In this document: piece by piece, positions 45,201 to 57,200 of the stretch
How the letters are laid out: the number at the start of each line of letters is the position of its first letter
Numbering within the stretch: position 1 is the first letter of the stretch
Assembly: GCA_029964075.1 (NCBI GenBank)
Contig: CM057144.1
Span: forward strand, 13,043,281 to 13,107,280
DNA length: 64,000 nucleotides
Direction: 5' to 3'
Origin: Patiria pectinifera
Taxonomy: Eukaryota; Echinodermata; Asteroidea; Valvatida; Asterinidae
Made by a program: the position numbers and the translations under genes
The notes under the pieces: generated by a model
Told to the model about the DNA's origin: nothing
The model's input: only the letters and a program-made list of their open reading frames with translations
The model's database searches: none

Positions 45201-48200
45201 TTGTAGTTGGTCTAATTAAAAACAATTATAATTTGGACTTTGGAGTGCTAAGTTCTTTTCTAAATCTACCGGGAAGTTTTGGAGGATTTTACAGGATAAT
45301 ATATACCTTGGAACCATAACCCACCTCGATCCTCCAACATCCTCCTGGCGGTTTTGGAGGATTTTGGAGGATTGGGGATGACTGGTGTTTGAAGAGGATT
45401 TTGGAGGATTGAGGATGACTGGTGTTTGAAGAGGATATAGGATGAATGCATTTTGAGAGGCAGGACTGTCCGACGATTTTGAAGGACTGAGGCGCTGGGT
45501 ATCCTTCATTTGAACATAAGTGCAAAATTTTGGAGGATTTTGAAGGGTTGAGGATGGTTCCTAGCAAAAGGGGCCGGGGGTTAGGGTTACATGGGGCTTT
45601 ATTCCCAGTGAAAGTTCGAGGTACAAAGTTAGTGATGATTTCTTGCATATTTGGCCATTTTGGAGGATTCAGGCAATTCCTTGGAAAACATGCCTGAGGT
45701 TTTTGGTTTTCACTTATTTAACCCTAACTCCCTGGGCTTCTTGCTAGGATGTAGCCTCAATCCTGCAAAATCCTCCAATTGGCCTCATGGGAAAATAGCA
45801 TATAGCCTCAATCCTGCAAATTCCTCCATTATTTCTTGAATATGGTCCGTGGAGGGGTGACCACTGCCTGAATCCTGCAAAATCCTGCGGCAGTGACTGT
45901 CAATACTGGGTGCAGTATGTTGAGGCTTGGCCACTGACATCCTGGAGCAGTACGGAGGATTTCAAGCATAATCCAGGCCTATATTTATGCATGGCTGAGC
46001 AAAAACAACACAAGGTCCGGCTCAAGACCTTGACAAAGTGCATCCTACGAAATCAGTAACGCACTTTACCCACGCAACTGCAATCCTCCAAATTCCTCCA
46101 CTTTGGCAAAGAGGATTTTGAAGGATTCAGGGTGGTTAGGGTTAAAATAGGGCTTTGTGGGAAACTAGCTAAGAAATTGAATGTTTCATTCGGTTTGTTG
46201 TGAGACCAGAAAGAATGCATGTCTTGAAAAGCTGTGCTTGGAGCACATCAGATGATGCAGCCAGCAATCATGTCTGGCTTTCCGCGGATGTGGTATTATT
46301 GCAAACATTCCCAAGTCCTTGAAAAGAACTTGAGCCTTTCATCACTTCCGAAATGTAACTCTCAAGTCTCACATGAAAATGCATAGTTTGGCGCTTTGAA
46401 ACAACATCGATATAAATGTTGCGTGTTATTATTCATAAGTTTGTCTGGCACTGTGGCTGAGTAATTCGCAGTATATCAATTATTGATATGATGAACTGCC
46501 TGCAATGGTGGATTACGTGATGGGAAATACAGCTGGGCAGCATTCGGCATGAAATTCTAATTAATTAAGTCGTGGCTGTTTTATCCATTACCAGTCGGAA
46601 GCTTAAAGTCGGGGAGTCTGCAGAATCGCGTCGGGATTTCCCCTCTCTCAACTCGGCCTTTGCTTCGAAGCGTGGCTTGAAATTCATCTTATAACCAGCG
46701 CGGATCATGCCTCGAACTTGCCTGGTGTGGGTTGCCTTTCACATGACATTGACATGAACTTGACGGTAGAATTGGAGGGCATTTTGCAAAGTCACTGATG
46801 CAATACCAGCTTGGGACGTGAATTTAAGTGCCCAAATCGTGAAATATACAAAACCTCCTATTTTGAGCCCGGTTTAGTAAACTCCTACACACACACGCAT
46901 ACCGGTACATACCGATCTGATACACCGTGCCTCCTGGAGACATGCACACAATAGGGAACAAAAGATTGTATGCGTCTCCACGGGGCAGTTTCTATAGAAG
47001 AATACATCTCCACAAGGTTTTCACGAAATACATGTAGATATGGATTTTAATCAAAAACTAGGAATTTCCAAGGTATGTTGATCCGTCGCAAATGGTAGAT
47101 TTTTAGAAAAGGGATATTAAGTCTGAAACTGTACTTTCAAACTAGAAACCTTTAGTACACGAGAACAAAGAAATGTCTCCACAAGGATACAAATTTCAGT
47201 ATGTGCGGTACATTGTGTGCCAAGTTGTCCTTTCAGTCTAAAAATCGATCCAGTGACTGTTTTCGACGTTTAAGAGATCCCAGCTACATAAAGCCGGATT
47301 GACTGGCTGTGACTGTTTATGTAACTTGATTAAACTGTGCTTAGTTTGTAGGTGATTGATAAGACAGCTGTGTGACCAGTTTCCTGCTATTGTCTGTTGA
47401 CTGAATTTGACCATTCAGAGTGCTTGCTTAAAATATGATCTGACTGTTTGTGACCAGCCTGTGTTAAAAGACTTTGAAGGGGAATTGTATGGAATTTTGA
47501 CTGTCTGTGACTGTTTAAACAGTAGGAGGGTTATGTGCAGAGCACAACATGCTTCTCTCTTTACAATAATAATAATAATATTCTTATATAGCGCCAAATC
47601 CTTCAAAATGACGTTCAAGGCGCTTAGCAATCATTAACAAAAAAACAAAAATTAATTAAAAATATGAAAAACCTTTAAAAATTACATATTGTTACCCAAC
47701 TTCAAGTCGCTCTATGACTATGAATGTGATGTTTTAAATATGATGTTGACGTCAGAGTGATGAGATTTGTTAGTTCAACCATCTCTGTCTGTTTGTAGAT
47801 TGTTGTCTGTCTGTCTGTTATTTGTCTATTTGTTTGTCTTTTCACTTCCCTGTTTTTGTTTTGTTTTGTTTTTTGGTGGTTTTTTTTTTGGGGGGGGGGG
47901 GTTAAGGGCGGCCTTTGGCAGAAATGAAACTTCTTAAAATTTGAAACATTTGGAAACTGCACCTTTAAGCTCGTCAGTCCTACCGGTGCAACTATCAGTG
48001 TCTGACAAGTCACAATAAATCATGGGGAATTTCATATTTCCTTCCCCCCACCGCATTGACTGACCGACCGCCGGCCGGTATTAGGGAGTAATGGGAGACA
48101 CGCATGGGAAGCCACGGGTGGAGGCTCCTGCCATGCTGGCTGGAGAAACGAGGAATTAATTGAAGGAGGGGGGTGGGCACGGCGGCCGATTGGGTGTGAA

Positions 48201-51200
48201 GCTGGCTGCACTCGATGGGGAGAAAGCGACAGACCGCGGCGTCACCTGAAATCAATTGATTAAAATTGTTAAAAACCCAGCTCTCCGAGAAATGGCTGCA
48301 CCGGTAGTTTAAAACAATTTACACGTATGTTATCCCTGCTTACCCTGAATTCATTAGAAAGGGGCTAAATTTTATATTACATGTACACATTTTTATGCAG
48401 CACTACAACAGAGATGTACATAGTGTTACCATGTACATGTACATGTACATGTAAGACATTTTTGTATGAAACTAACTGCATGTACAGTGCATACTACCAT
48501 TTCATTACGGACATGCCTACGCCTATTTTAAGTGTTTGGAATGTACATGTACATGTACCAAGACAAATTTTGGTTTTTTAATCTAACGCTGTTTTAGGTT
48601 TTCAATTCTTTGTCTGGTAACTCGGGTGGGTTCCCATGCACTTTTTCTCGTTGCCCAACAAGTCACATTATTTGACCCTAGCATTAGCCCCCTCATCCCT
48701 TTCATACCTTACCCACCCCCTTTGTACCTAGTGGATCAGTCCGTTTTGGTGACATTTATACGCGGGTTTTTGTCATGCCGCTGTATAGGGTTTCTTATCA
48801 TTATCTTTTTGTATTTGTAACAAACCTCGGACAGACGCGGGCAAAAAAAAAAAAAAAAAAAAAAAAGGCGCTGCTGTGGATGCCGAATGCCGATTATTAG
48901 TGCAAGATTTTTTATTTTTTTCCTTCTTCTTCTGGTGGTTTTTTCCCTGAACGCAAGCGGCAGCGCTGTTTCTTAAATGGGATTGTTCATTGAGAGTGCG
49001 GCTGTGGCCACTGTTCCCTTGGTTATGGGCAGGATCAGGGATTTTTTATTTTTTATTTTTTTTTAGGGGTCGGAGAAAAATCGGAATGACACACCGGTGG
49101 TTAATGTTAAAAAGGGGATAGGATGGAACGGAAGGGTTGAATGAAGGAGCAGGTATATTGGAGGTGGGAAAATGGGAGACGAGGGAGAGGGGGGGGGGGT
49201 TCGATGAAAGGACGTCAAAATGAAGGGGAAACGGAGATAATGGATGATTGAAATGATGAGGAATTGAGGCGAACAGATGTGTGTGGGTGTGAGACAGACA
49301 GCCTTGCACTGCGTGAAATGTGCAAAATATTTGGACGTGAATGTGATTGCTGGGTATGCTGTTTATATGAGAATGCATCTTCTCCAATTTTTGAAAACCG
49401 AGATTTGAAATGGCATATTTAGTGTCAAAAACATCATTTGTTATTTTGACATCTCAGACGTAAATGGCTCAGACTCCTAAAGGGACAGTCCTTATTAATT
49501 ATTCGGACGATTCAAAGATATAATCAATTTCTAGGAGTAACAATGTTGCTGAGTACAAGTAAAAAGAATTACCAGCCAAGATGTAGGCCTATACATTTGC
49601 TGTCATCTAAAATTGGTTCAAAATCGGGTCTGTGCTGATTTTTGATGATGCAACAAATTCTGCGTAATGAGCTGTTGAAGTTTAATGCAACTTATAAGAA
49701 AGGACATACATATGTAATAACCCTCAAAGTGAAACACTCCTTATCATTTCTGGAATATTTGCGTTAATCGGCAGCATGATCACGAACACTCTGATCAATA
49801 TAATTGCGTCCGATTGTAGCTAGCCAGTGACAAAAAAAATAACAAAATAAGAAAACAGTTTGTTAGATATCAATACCGAATTTGTTGACTTAACATTGAG
49901 TGTATTTATGAACATGTACACAGCGTGTAGCCCTGAATGGTACACGCTTTATTAACATGACCACCAGCGTTTTAGACCGACTAATTTTGTCTGGTGGTCC
50001 GGCTCCTAACCAAACAAGTATGACGTCAATGAGGTGGAGGGGTCCGTGGACAGACCGCGGGGATCTCAGCTGATTGGTTGATTAATTTTGGGCTTAGCAA
50101 AGGCCGACACATTTGGTGTCAAGTATATGCTTGTACAATGTTCTGCTGGACAGTGGTCGTGATATCTGCGAGAAAAATTTACATATAATGGAGTTTGCTT
50201 TCATAATGAAGGTTATATTATTCGGCAGTTTGTAAAATAATGCACTGCGTATTTAATATGCTTTACCATTATTTGGAAGAGACAATAACTTATACATGTA
50301 TAAGACCATTTCTGGTGATCTTTCAATTTTTATTTTTTTCCTGTACTGTATCTTGCCTTCTTACAGTTCATCTTACAATGTACTTCCTTTTTTTTTCTTG
50401 CCATTTCCTTTCTTCTTTTTTTCTTTTCAAAATCCAGTTTCTTTTTTCAATTTCAGTTTTCATTCAATATTTTAAAGTTTTGGGACAAATTGAGGAGTCC
50501 GAAGTCAGCACTATCGTCCTTAGAAAACTCTGTTAAATTTTTCAAAATGGTCTAATTTTCTCTTATTAGATTGTCTGAGTTGCTTATAGTGATTTGTGTG
50601 TGTGTCATGATCAAATGTGTCACGCATGGTATAATCTAATATTATTAACCTTATGACAGTAATATATACACCAGTGCATGCCCAACACATGTCTGAAGCG
50701 AAAAGGCTTAATTAATCCATCTTAAAGGAGCACTCAGGTCTTCAAGTCTGCGTGAAGATGAGTACATGTAAAAGTCACAAGAATTAATTGGTTTTTTTTA
50801 GAGTCCCTTTAAAGGTGTAGAAAATGACAGACTTTGTCTACTTTGTTGTGCATCCCTGTATCACGTTCTAAAATCAGTTTCACCAGTGTCACTCTAGCGT
50901 TTTGTCTTCCCAAAACAAATTTTCATTCTAATTTTTATTTTGTAGCTTTATTTCTATTTTTACACAGTATATTTTCACTTGTTGTCATATTTACGTATAA
51001 CTTGGATGTTTTGTCCACTAAAGACTGGTGTTAGAACAAATTACGTGAAAAGCCATACACAGGTTTTTCTGTGAATTTCGGGACCTATTAGTACATGTGT
51101 ATGTGTATCATCTAGCCTAAAATAACTTGTGTTGATACATGTACAATGTACATGTACATGTATGTAAACACATGCATTCACAAATTTATACATGAACAAA

Positions 51201-54200
51201 ATGCAAAATGTAATATGAGCGTGTACATTTTCATTACAGCATCATATTAATCTTGATTTTCTTTCCAACCCAACAAGCAATGCCCAGAGATTTAAGTCAA
51301 CGACTTGTAATGCTCCTGCGATTGAAAATTACAATCACGTAAACATTAATATTTCTGGTTGAGTTGCCCGCAGACGGGAACATCTGTGTTGCATGATGGA
51401 GATGGGAGTTAATGAGTTGTACTTGTCATTGATATCAGACAGACCACGTTAAAGCGTGGCTGAACGATACCTTCTAAATTATAAATGATCCACGGCCGAG
51501 CCGTTTGTCACGGGGTAATAAAATTCATGAATTTGCGACCAATTTCCTTCGGTAATTGAAAAAAGGGACAGGAGAAAATATTGAATTGTTGGCCCGAGAT
51601 TCACGGGCAGCGGTTTTGAACGATCAGCGCTGTATCTTTTCACATTACAGCGTCGTGGTGGTCGACTCGTATATATGCAAGCCCGGCTGTCTATTTTTAG
51701 GGACCTCACTTTGCCCTTACAGAAATCTGAAGGAATTGTGAGCCGCGTAGCCTGCAGGGACGTCGTTTTGAGTGGGGACTAACCAGTGAGGGCATGGCGG
51801 CTATTGTGCCGAGTCCGAGCGAAGACTCTGCGCTGCCAGGCTAGGTGGCATATAGGTCAGCTACGATTCCTTGCTATGAATGGTGATATAGGAACGGCTT
51901 CATTATACACATGAAGATGGCAGCCGCTTTAAAGGGACTCACACGCACGTCATCCCAATCTTGAGATAACATCAAAAAAAAATTGTTTGCTTTCTGTTTT
52001 TAACGTTAAACTCACCCACATGGTCGTGGGTTGGAGAGAAACATGGCAATTTCAGTGACACACAAAAATGTCAGTGACCTAAAGTGGAAGGAATACCCTT
52101 CGAAGCGTGTATGATGAACTGTCGGCCATTTTGGATGCGTCACTAATAACACTAGCACCTGTGCTGCTATGTATTACATTGTATTTATTAACTAATAAAC
52201 CATAACACCATAGTGTGCTTGGGCAGTAAGAGGCGGTACAGGGAGTAATAGGCAGGGCAGTTTGGAGCGGTACAGGGAACTATTAATGGGTTATGTTTTG
52301 TGAACATGGAAACATGTTCATCTCCATTTTGATTTTTACAATTTTACTAGGTTTCAGAATCAGGGTATCATCCAAATTTGCTGTAAACTTTCAACATTAT
52401 ATGTGAGGCATTCTGGCAAAATGAGATGGAACTGGGCACTGGCCACTGGCCATAGTGGAGAAAAATGAAGGAAAAAAATGGAAAAGTGATAAAGTTTTTC
52501 TGATTTGCAGATTCATTGATGTTTCTAACCTTTGATATGTCTACTGCACATATTTTAAAGAAATATAAAAATCATACTAATAAAAGTGTATACATTTCAG
52601 GAGAAACAAATTTGCATCATTTTCACGTATATAATAGGCATGCAACTTTTCATCAGATCCGCTGATTTCCTCGTTTTTATTTCTCAAGAATGCCATTACA
52701 AATTAAAAAACCACTGTACAAAGTCTTGAATTTCTTCGTTTTTTTCTAAATTCCCAGTTGCATGCCTGATATAGAACTCAGTATTTTACTGTTTGACATG
52801 TCGATAAATGCGAACTTTAAACAGCCATAACTTGTCAACGGAATGTCCGATTGAAGTGCAACAAATAGTATTGTAGGGATAATTTGATTCTCTTTCCTAA
52901 TACCCACGAATCCCCATTTCGACCTCTGCCCAGTTCTGCCTCAGTTTGCCAGAACGCCTCACATGTATGTGTCCAACATAATCGACCAAGTCAGCTACAT
53001 GCCTTGCTATTCAAGGTACTTTTCATTGCATAGTCATGCACTAACGTGGCCTCTGGGAAATCTCTTTGGCAGAGATTTGGTTGTTAATTGATGTTAATAT
53101 TGGTTCCATGTGACCAGTTTCAGCTGAGAAATGTGCACGCTCACCCGAGTGAAACCGGCGCGGTTTGATTGGTTTCAAAGGTCATATAATATCCCAATTG
53201 TTTAATTACTGCGTTGCGACGCGCTGTCATAACACACAAGTATACGTACACGTAGGCCGGGTTTCTGAGCGTGACTGTTTGTCATCGTGAATCAGAATCA
53301 CTGGGGAAATGTTGAGTCAGAGAAAAAAAGAGAGAGAGCAAAAAAAAAAATTTGTTAAAAACAACAGATAATGATTGTATTTTCTTTTATAACTTCATTG
53401 TTATTTTTTCCTGTTGACGCATGTGGAAGATTCTTGACTTTAAGGTGATATACAACATTTGCAAACATCAAAAACCAAAAGTACCAAATTATTATGAAAT
53501 GCCTTGACCTTTGGAAACACTTGACTGTACATGTTAGTGAATAATAGTCTCAAGCATCCTGTGAAAACATCGCACCTGGTGTGCTGTTATTTTCAAGAAA
53601 AGTGGAATTTGTGTATACATACATGCGTCAATTCCAAAATTAAAAAAAGGCTTTTTTTCAAACACTGCCCCCATTTTCAAAATTTAGTTAGTCCACATTT
53701 TGTTTGCTATCGGTTACACATCCACGAACGGGTGCAAGCCAGCTAGTCTGGTTCCCTGACCCGACAATTCCTCAACGTCTGTAAATTACTCTGTTTCGTC
53801 TGAAGTAGGGTCAGGGAGCGGGTCAGGGAGCCAGACTACAAGAACCTAAGCTTTTTCTTGGATTTTCCAGCATCTATGCATACACAAACATTTAAACACA
53901 TGTCAGTGTAACCATATTTGCTATAAAATACTAGCCCCTAAATCTATCAATTTCTGAAAATTACAGCAAAAGCAAATGTTATTGGAGGGCGTTATCACAA
54001 TAAATCGTTATTACCTACGAACTGCTATCGCAACAACGTCTTGGGAATCTTGTGGAATCTTTTAAAATCTCCCCCCCCCCCCCCCCCCCCCCAAAAAAAA
54101 ATGGGGGAAACTACCATAGTGCACATACGCTACTGCTGCAGGCAAATACAGACTATTTTTCGGTTGCATGCGCACTGCATACGACAAAAAAGCTGCCACG

Positions 54201-57200
54201 AAGTTGCACAAAACTCATGTATGTTACTTGCTTAAATTTGGGCGTTTGGTTCTTTTGAGCTTTTGAAGGTGTTGCAAGCACGCTGCATACATTATAGGCA
54301 GAATAGGTGTGCACATATGACACAACTGCTACACGATTCCCAAGACGACGTGATAGCGGTTCGTGGGTCACAGTGGTTCATTTTTATAATGCCGCCTTTC
54401 GGCAGATGATCGCGAATCCAATATACCACAAAGTCTTGACCAAGACCGGTAGCATTACCATACAGTCTGTACTGAGAGTGCCATAGATATTAGCCCTTTT
54501 TTAAGATACAAGTTCTCTTAGGATCTTAGTTGCAGTGTATATATATGCGTCATACGCAATGCAATGCGCAGCAAGTGTATTTTGCATGTACATCAGGACC
54601 AATCCCGATCTGGTTACATATTGGACCCATGCCGGAATTCCTTCCTTGCTCCGACTTGTCACCTTACATCAAGATAGCAAGACACGACAGGAGACAGTCC
54701 GGTATCAAAGATACCTCAGACCTAGGATGTGGTTGTCTAGTCTAACAGAGCAGCGTCGTGTGACCTTGGGAAAAGACTGGCTCACGATCTTGTTGCAGTC
54801 CCATGAGCACATGCTAAATACCGGCACTAATCAGCCCTAATCAGCCTGTTCAGGCTAGGGCTAGCCTAATTGGTGTTTGGGTGGGACGCTAACGCCAACT
54901 GACAATATTATTGTTTTCTTTTCACCGTCACTTGCAGGCAGTGCGCAACATCTTCAAGGAACTAGAGTTTGTACCGGTCATGTGCATGTGTGTTTTTGGC
55001 TGTGTGTCCTGTTTATGTGCTTCATTCCGTTTGTTTCATAATTCTGTTGACCGTCTCTGTATTATGTTCTAATTTTAACGGAAAAAAATGTTCAGAAATA
55101 GTTGTTCTTGAAATTCAGTTTTTTTGAGGTTTAATAATCAAGGTACTTGAACATGTACCATTTATGTGACATTTACTGGTGGCAACGGAAACATAGATGA
55201 GCTGTTTTATGACTTCTCTTTCATTCATGTCCTTGCTTTTAATTTGTGTTTACATGTGCTGGTACACAGTGCACCTTCTTACAGAGATAGAAAAAAACGT
55301 AATGTTTAAATAATTGTTTCCCCTTTTTATGTTGAAGCACTATGAGATTACGTTCTAGCTACTGTAACAAATCCTTGTGATATAATGCCAAGCTAAAAAA
55401 AAAACATGTTTAGTGTCCTGCCTTTTTTAAAAAAAGGAAGGAGGAGGCCCTTTATTTTTTTTTCCAAAATGGCAGCCCAACCCATTTTCCAAAACAGCCA
55501 GCCGGGCTATTTTTCAAGATGGCCGCCAGCTTTTTTTTAAATGGCTGCCACTTGGACTCAGGAAATGACATGCCAGCTTTATACGGGCTAGATGCAACAG
55601 ACAAAGAGGTCAAAATGAAGTCACTGTCAAAATTTATCATTTTTTTCAATTTTTTTTTTTTCAATTAAAAAAAAAAGAGAATAAAAGGAGGCGGCCTCCA
55701 AAAAAGAAGCAGGCGGGGACACTAAACATGTTTTTTTTTTTATTTAGCCTAAAGGTGTCTATGGTTTTTAACCCTAACCTTAACAACTCCATCAAAATCC
55801 ATCCCCACATTTTGGGGGATTTTGGCAGATAAGCCATGTGTACCAAGTCCTTCAAAATCCACCAGCACCAGTTGTAGGATTTCAATGGATTCGGTCCAGA
55901 AGCATTACATCATATATGTGAAGCAGAGTGAATGATGGATTTTGATGGACATGGTCTCCTGAATGTCCGTCAAACTAAGAAGGGAGCTACGGTTAATGAA
56001 AAATTATTTATCATATCGTTTAAATAATTTTCTTGTGGTTTTTTTTTGTGTCTGTTTGATTGCAGAGTGTTTACAAAGATTGGCTGTGCGGGTTATCCTT
56101 TGATTTCTACCATAAAGGACGAATCATCAAGCCGTGTTTGGACTTTTGTTACATAACCTCAAGGAAATGCCCCTTTTTGTTACCAGCAGTACACTACTGT
56201 GGGATGCAGAGTTACTTCTGCCCGCGTAAGTTCGCACACTAATAGTTTTGCATTTTTGTTGTTAGTCTGCCTGACCGAAATGTAAATTTATACGTATGCC
56301 ATATAGTAGAATCCTGCGACCAGAATTAGAAGCTGCGGTGGTGGCACGCTCACGCGCATGCTGTATGCGTTTTTAAAGACAAGGCATGTGCGCATTACGA
56401 TATTCCTATTGGTTGAAGGAGCCCGGAGTGCGTGTGTACGACCTGAGCACGACTCATGCGAGCCTTGCGCCACCACAGAAGATAGCTGCCGCTGGATTTG
56501 TCTATACTCCTTTTTCTGTAACCAGTTTCTCTTGTGTGAGACCTTCCCCTGACGTTTGGTGGGCCATTCTTCGGTCACTATTTGACATACAATTGGGCTT
56601 GTCAGATTTTTTTAAACTTTACCGCTTAATAACTACATCTGAAATGTTACTTTCACTGATTCATCAGGCTAGTACTTTTTACTCCCTACCTCGGAGTATA
56701 GTTTCTACTTTCACAAATTGTGTCCAAATATTAGGAGGGGTCGTCAGAATTTGGTCACGTGTCTGACATCAGACGGGAAAATGTTATCGGGCCCATTACG
56801 GAAATTCACACTTCTCTCCAAAGTTCTAAGGACACACACAGACCCATATTTGTTTTGGAGTAAGACTAATATACAGAATGCCTAAACAATGTACACCCGA
56901 AATTACTAAATGGGAATTGGGTGTGGTCACGTGTGTGACATTTTTGATCGGTCTCGTGTGTGACGTTTTGTTACAATAATGTTAATTTATGCACCGAAAG
57001 ACCAACTTATGAAACATCTTAAGAATTTGCTTTACTAGCAACACTTAGTGAACAATATTCATTTTTATTACATTACATTCAAAAAACTTTTTGCCGTCAA
57101 AAAATCAATTTTAGTTTCAATTTCTGAAGAATTGCCCTGGTCTGTTTGTCTGTCATTCTGTCTGTCTGTCTGTTACTTGTCATTTTACAAGCATGTATAA

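Noticed and set aside
54530-54840. Overlapping + strand open frames in distal NALF intron 1
   Set aside because: No domain, no flanking splice signals of quality, and two frames open over the same bases.
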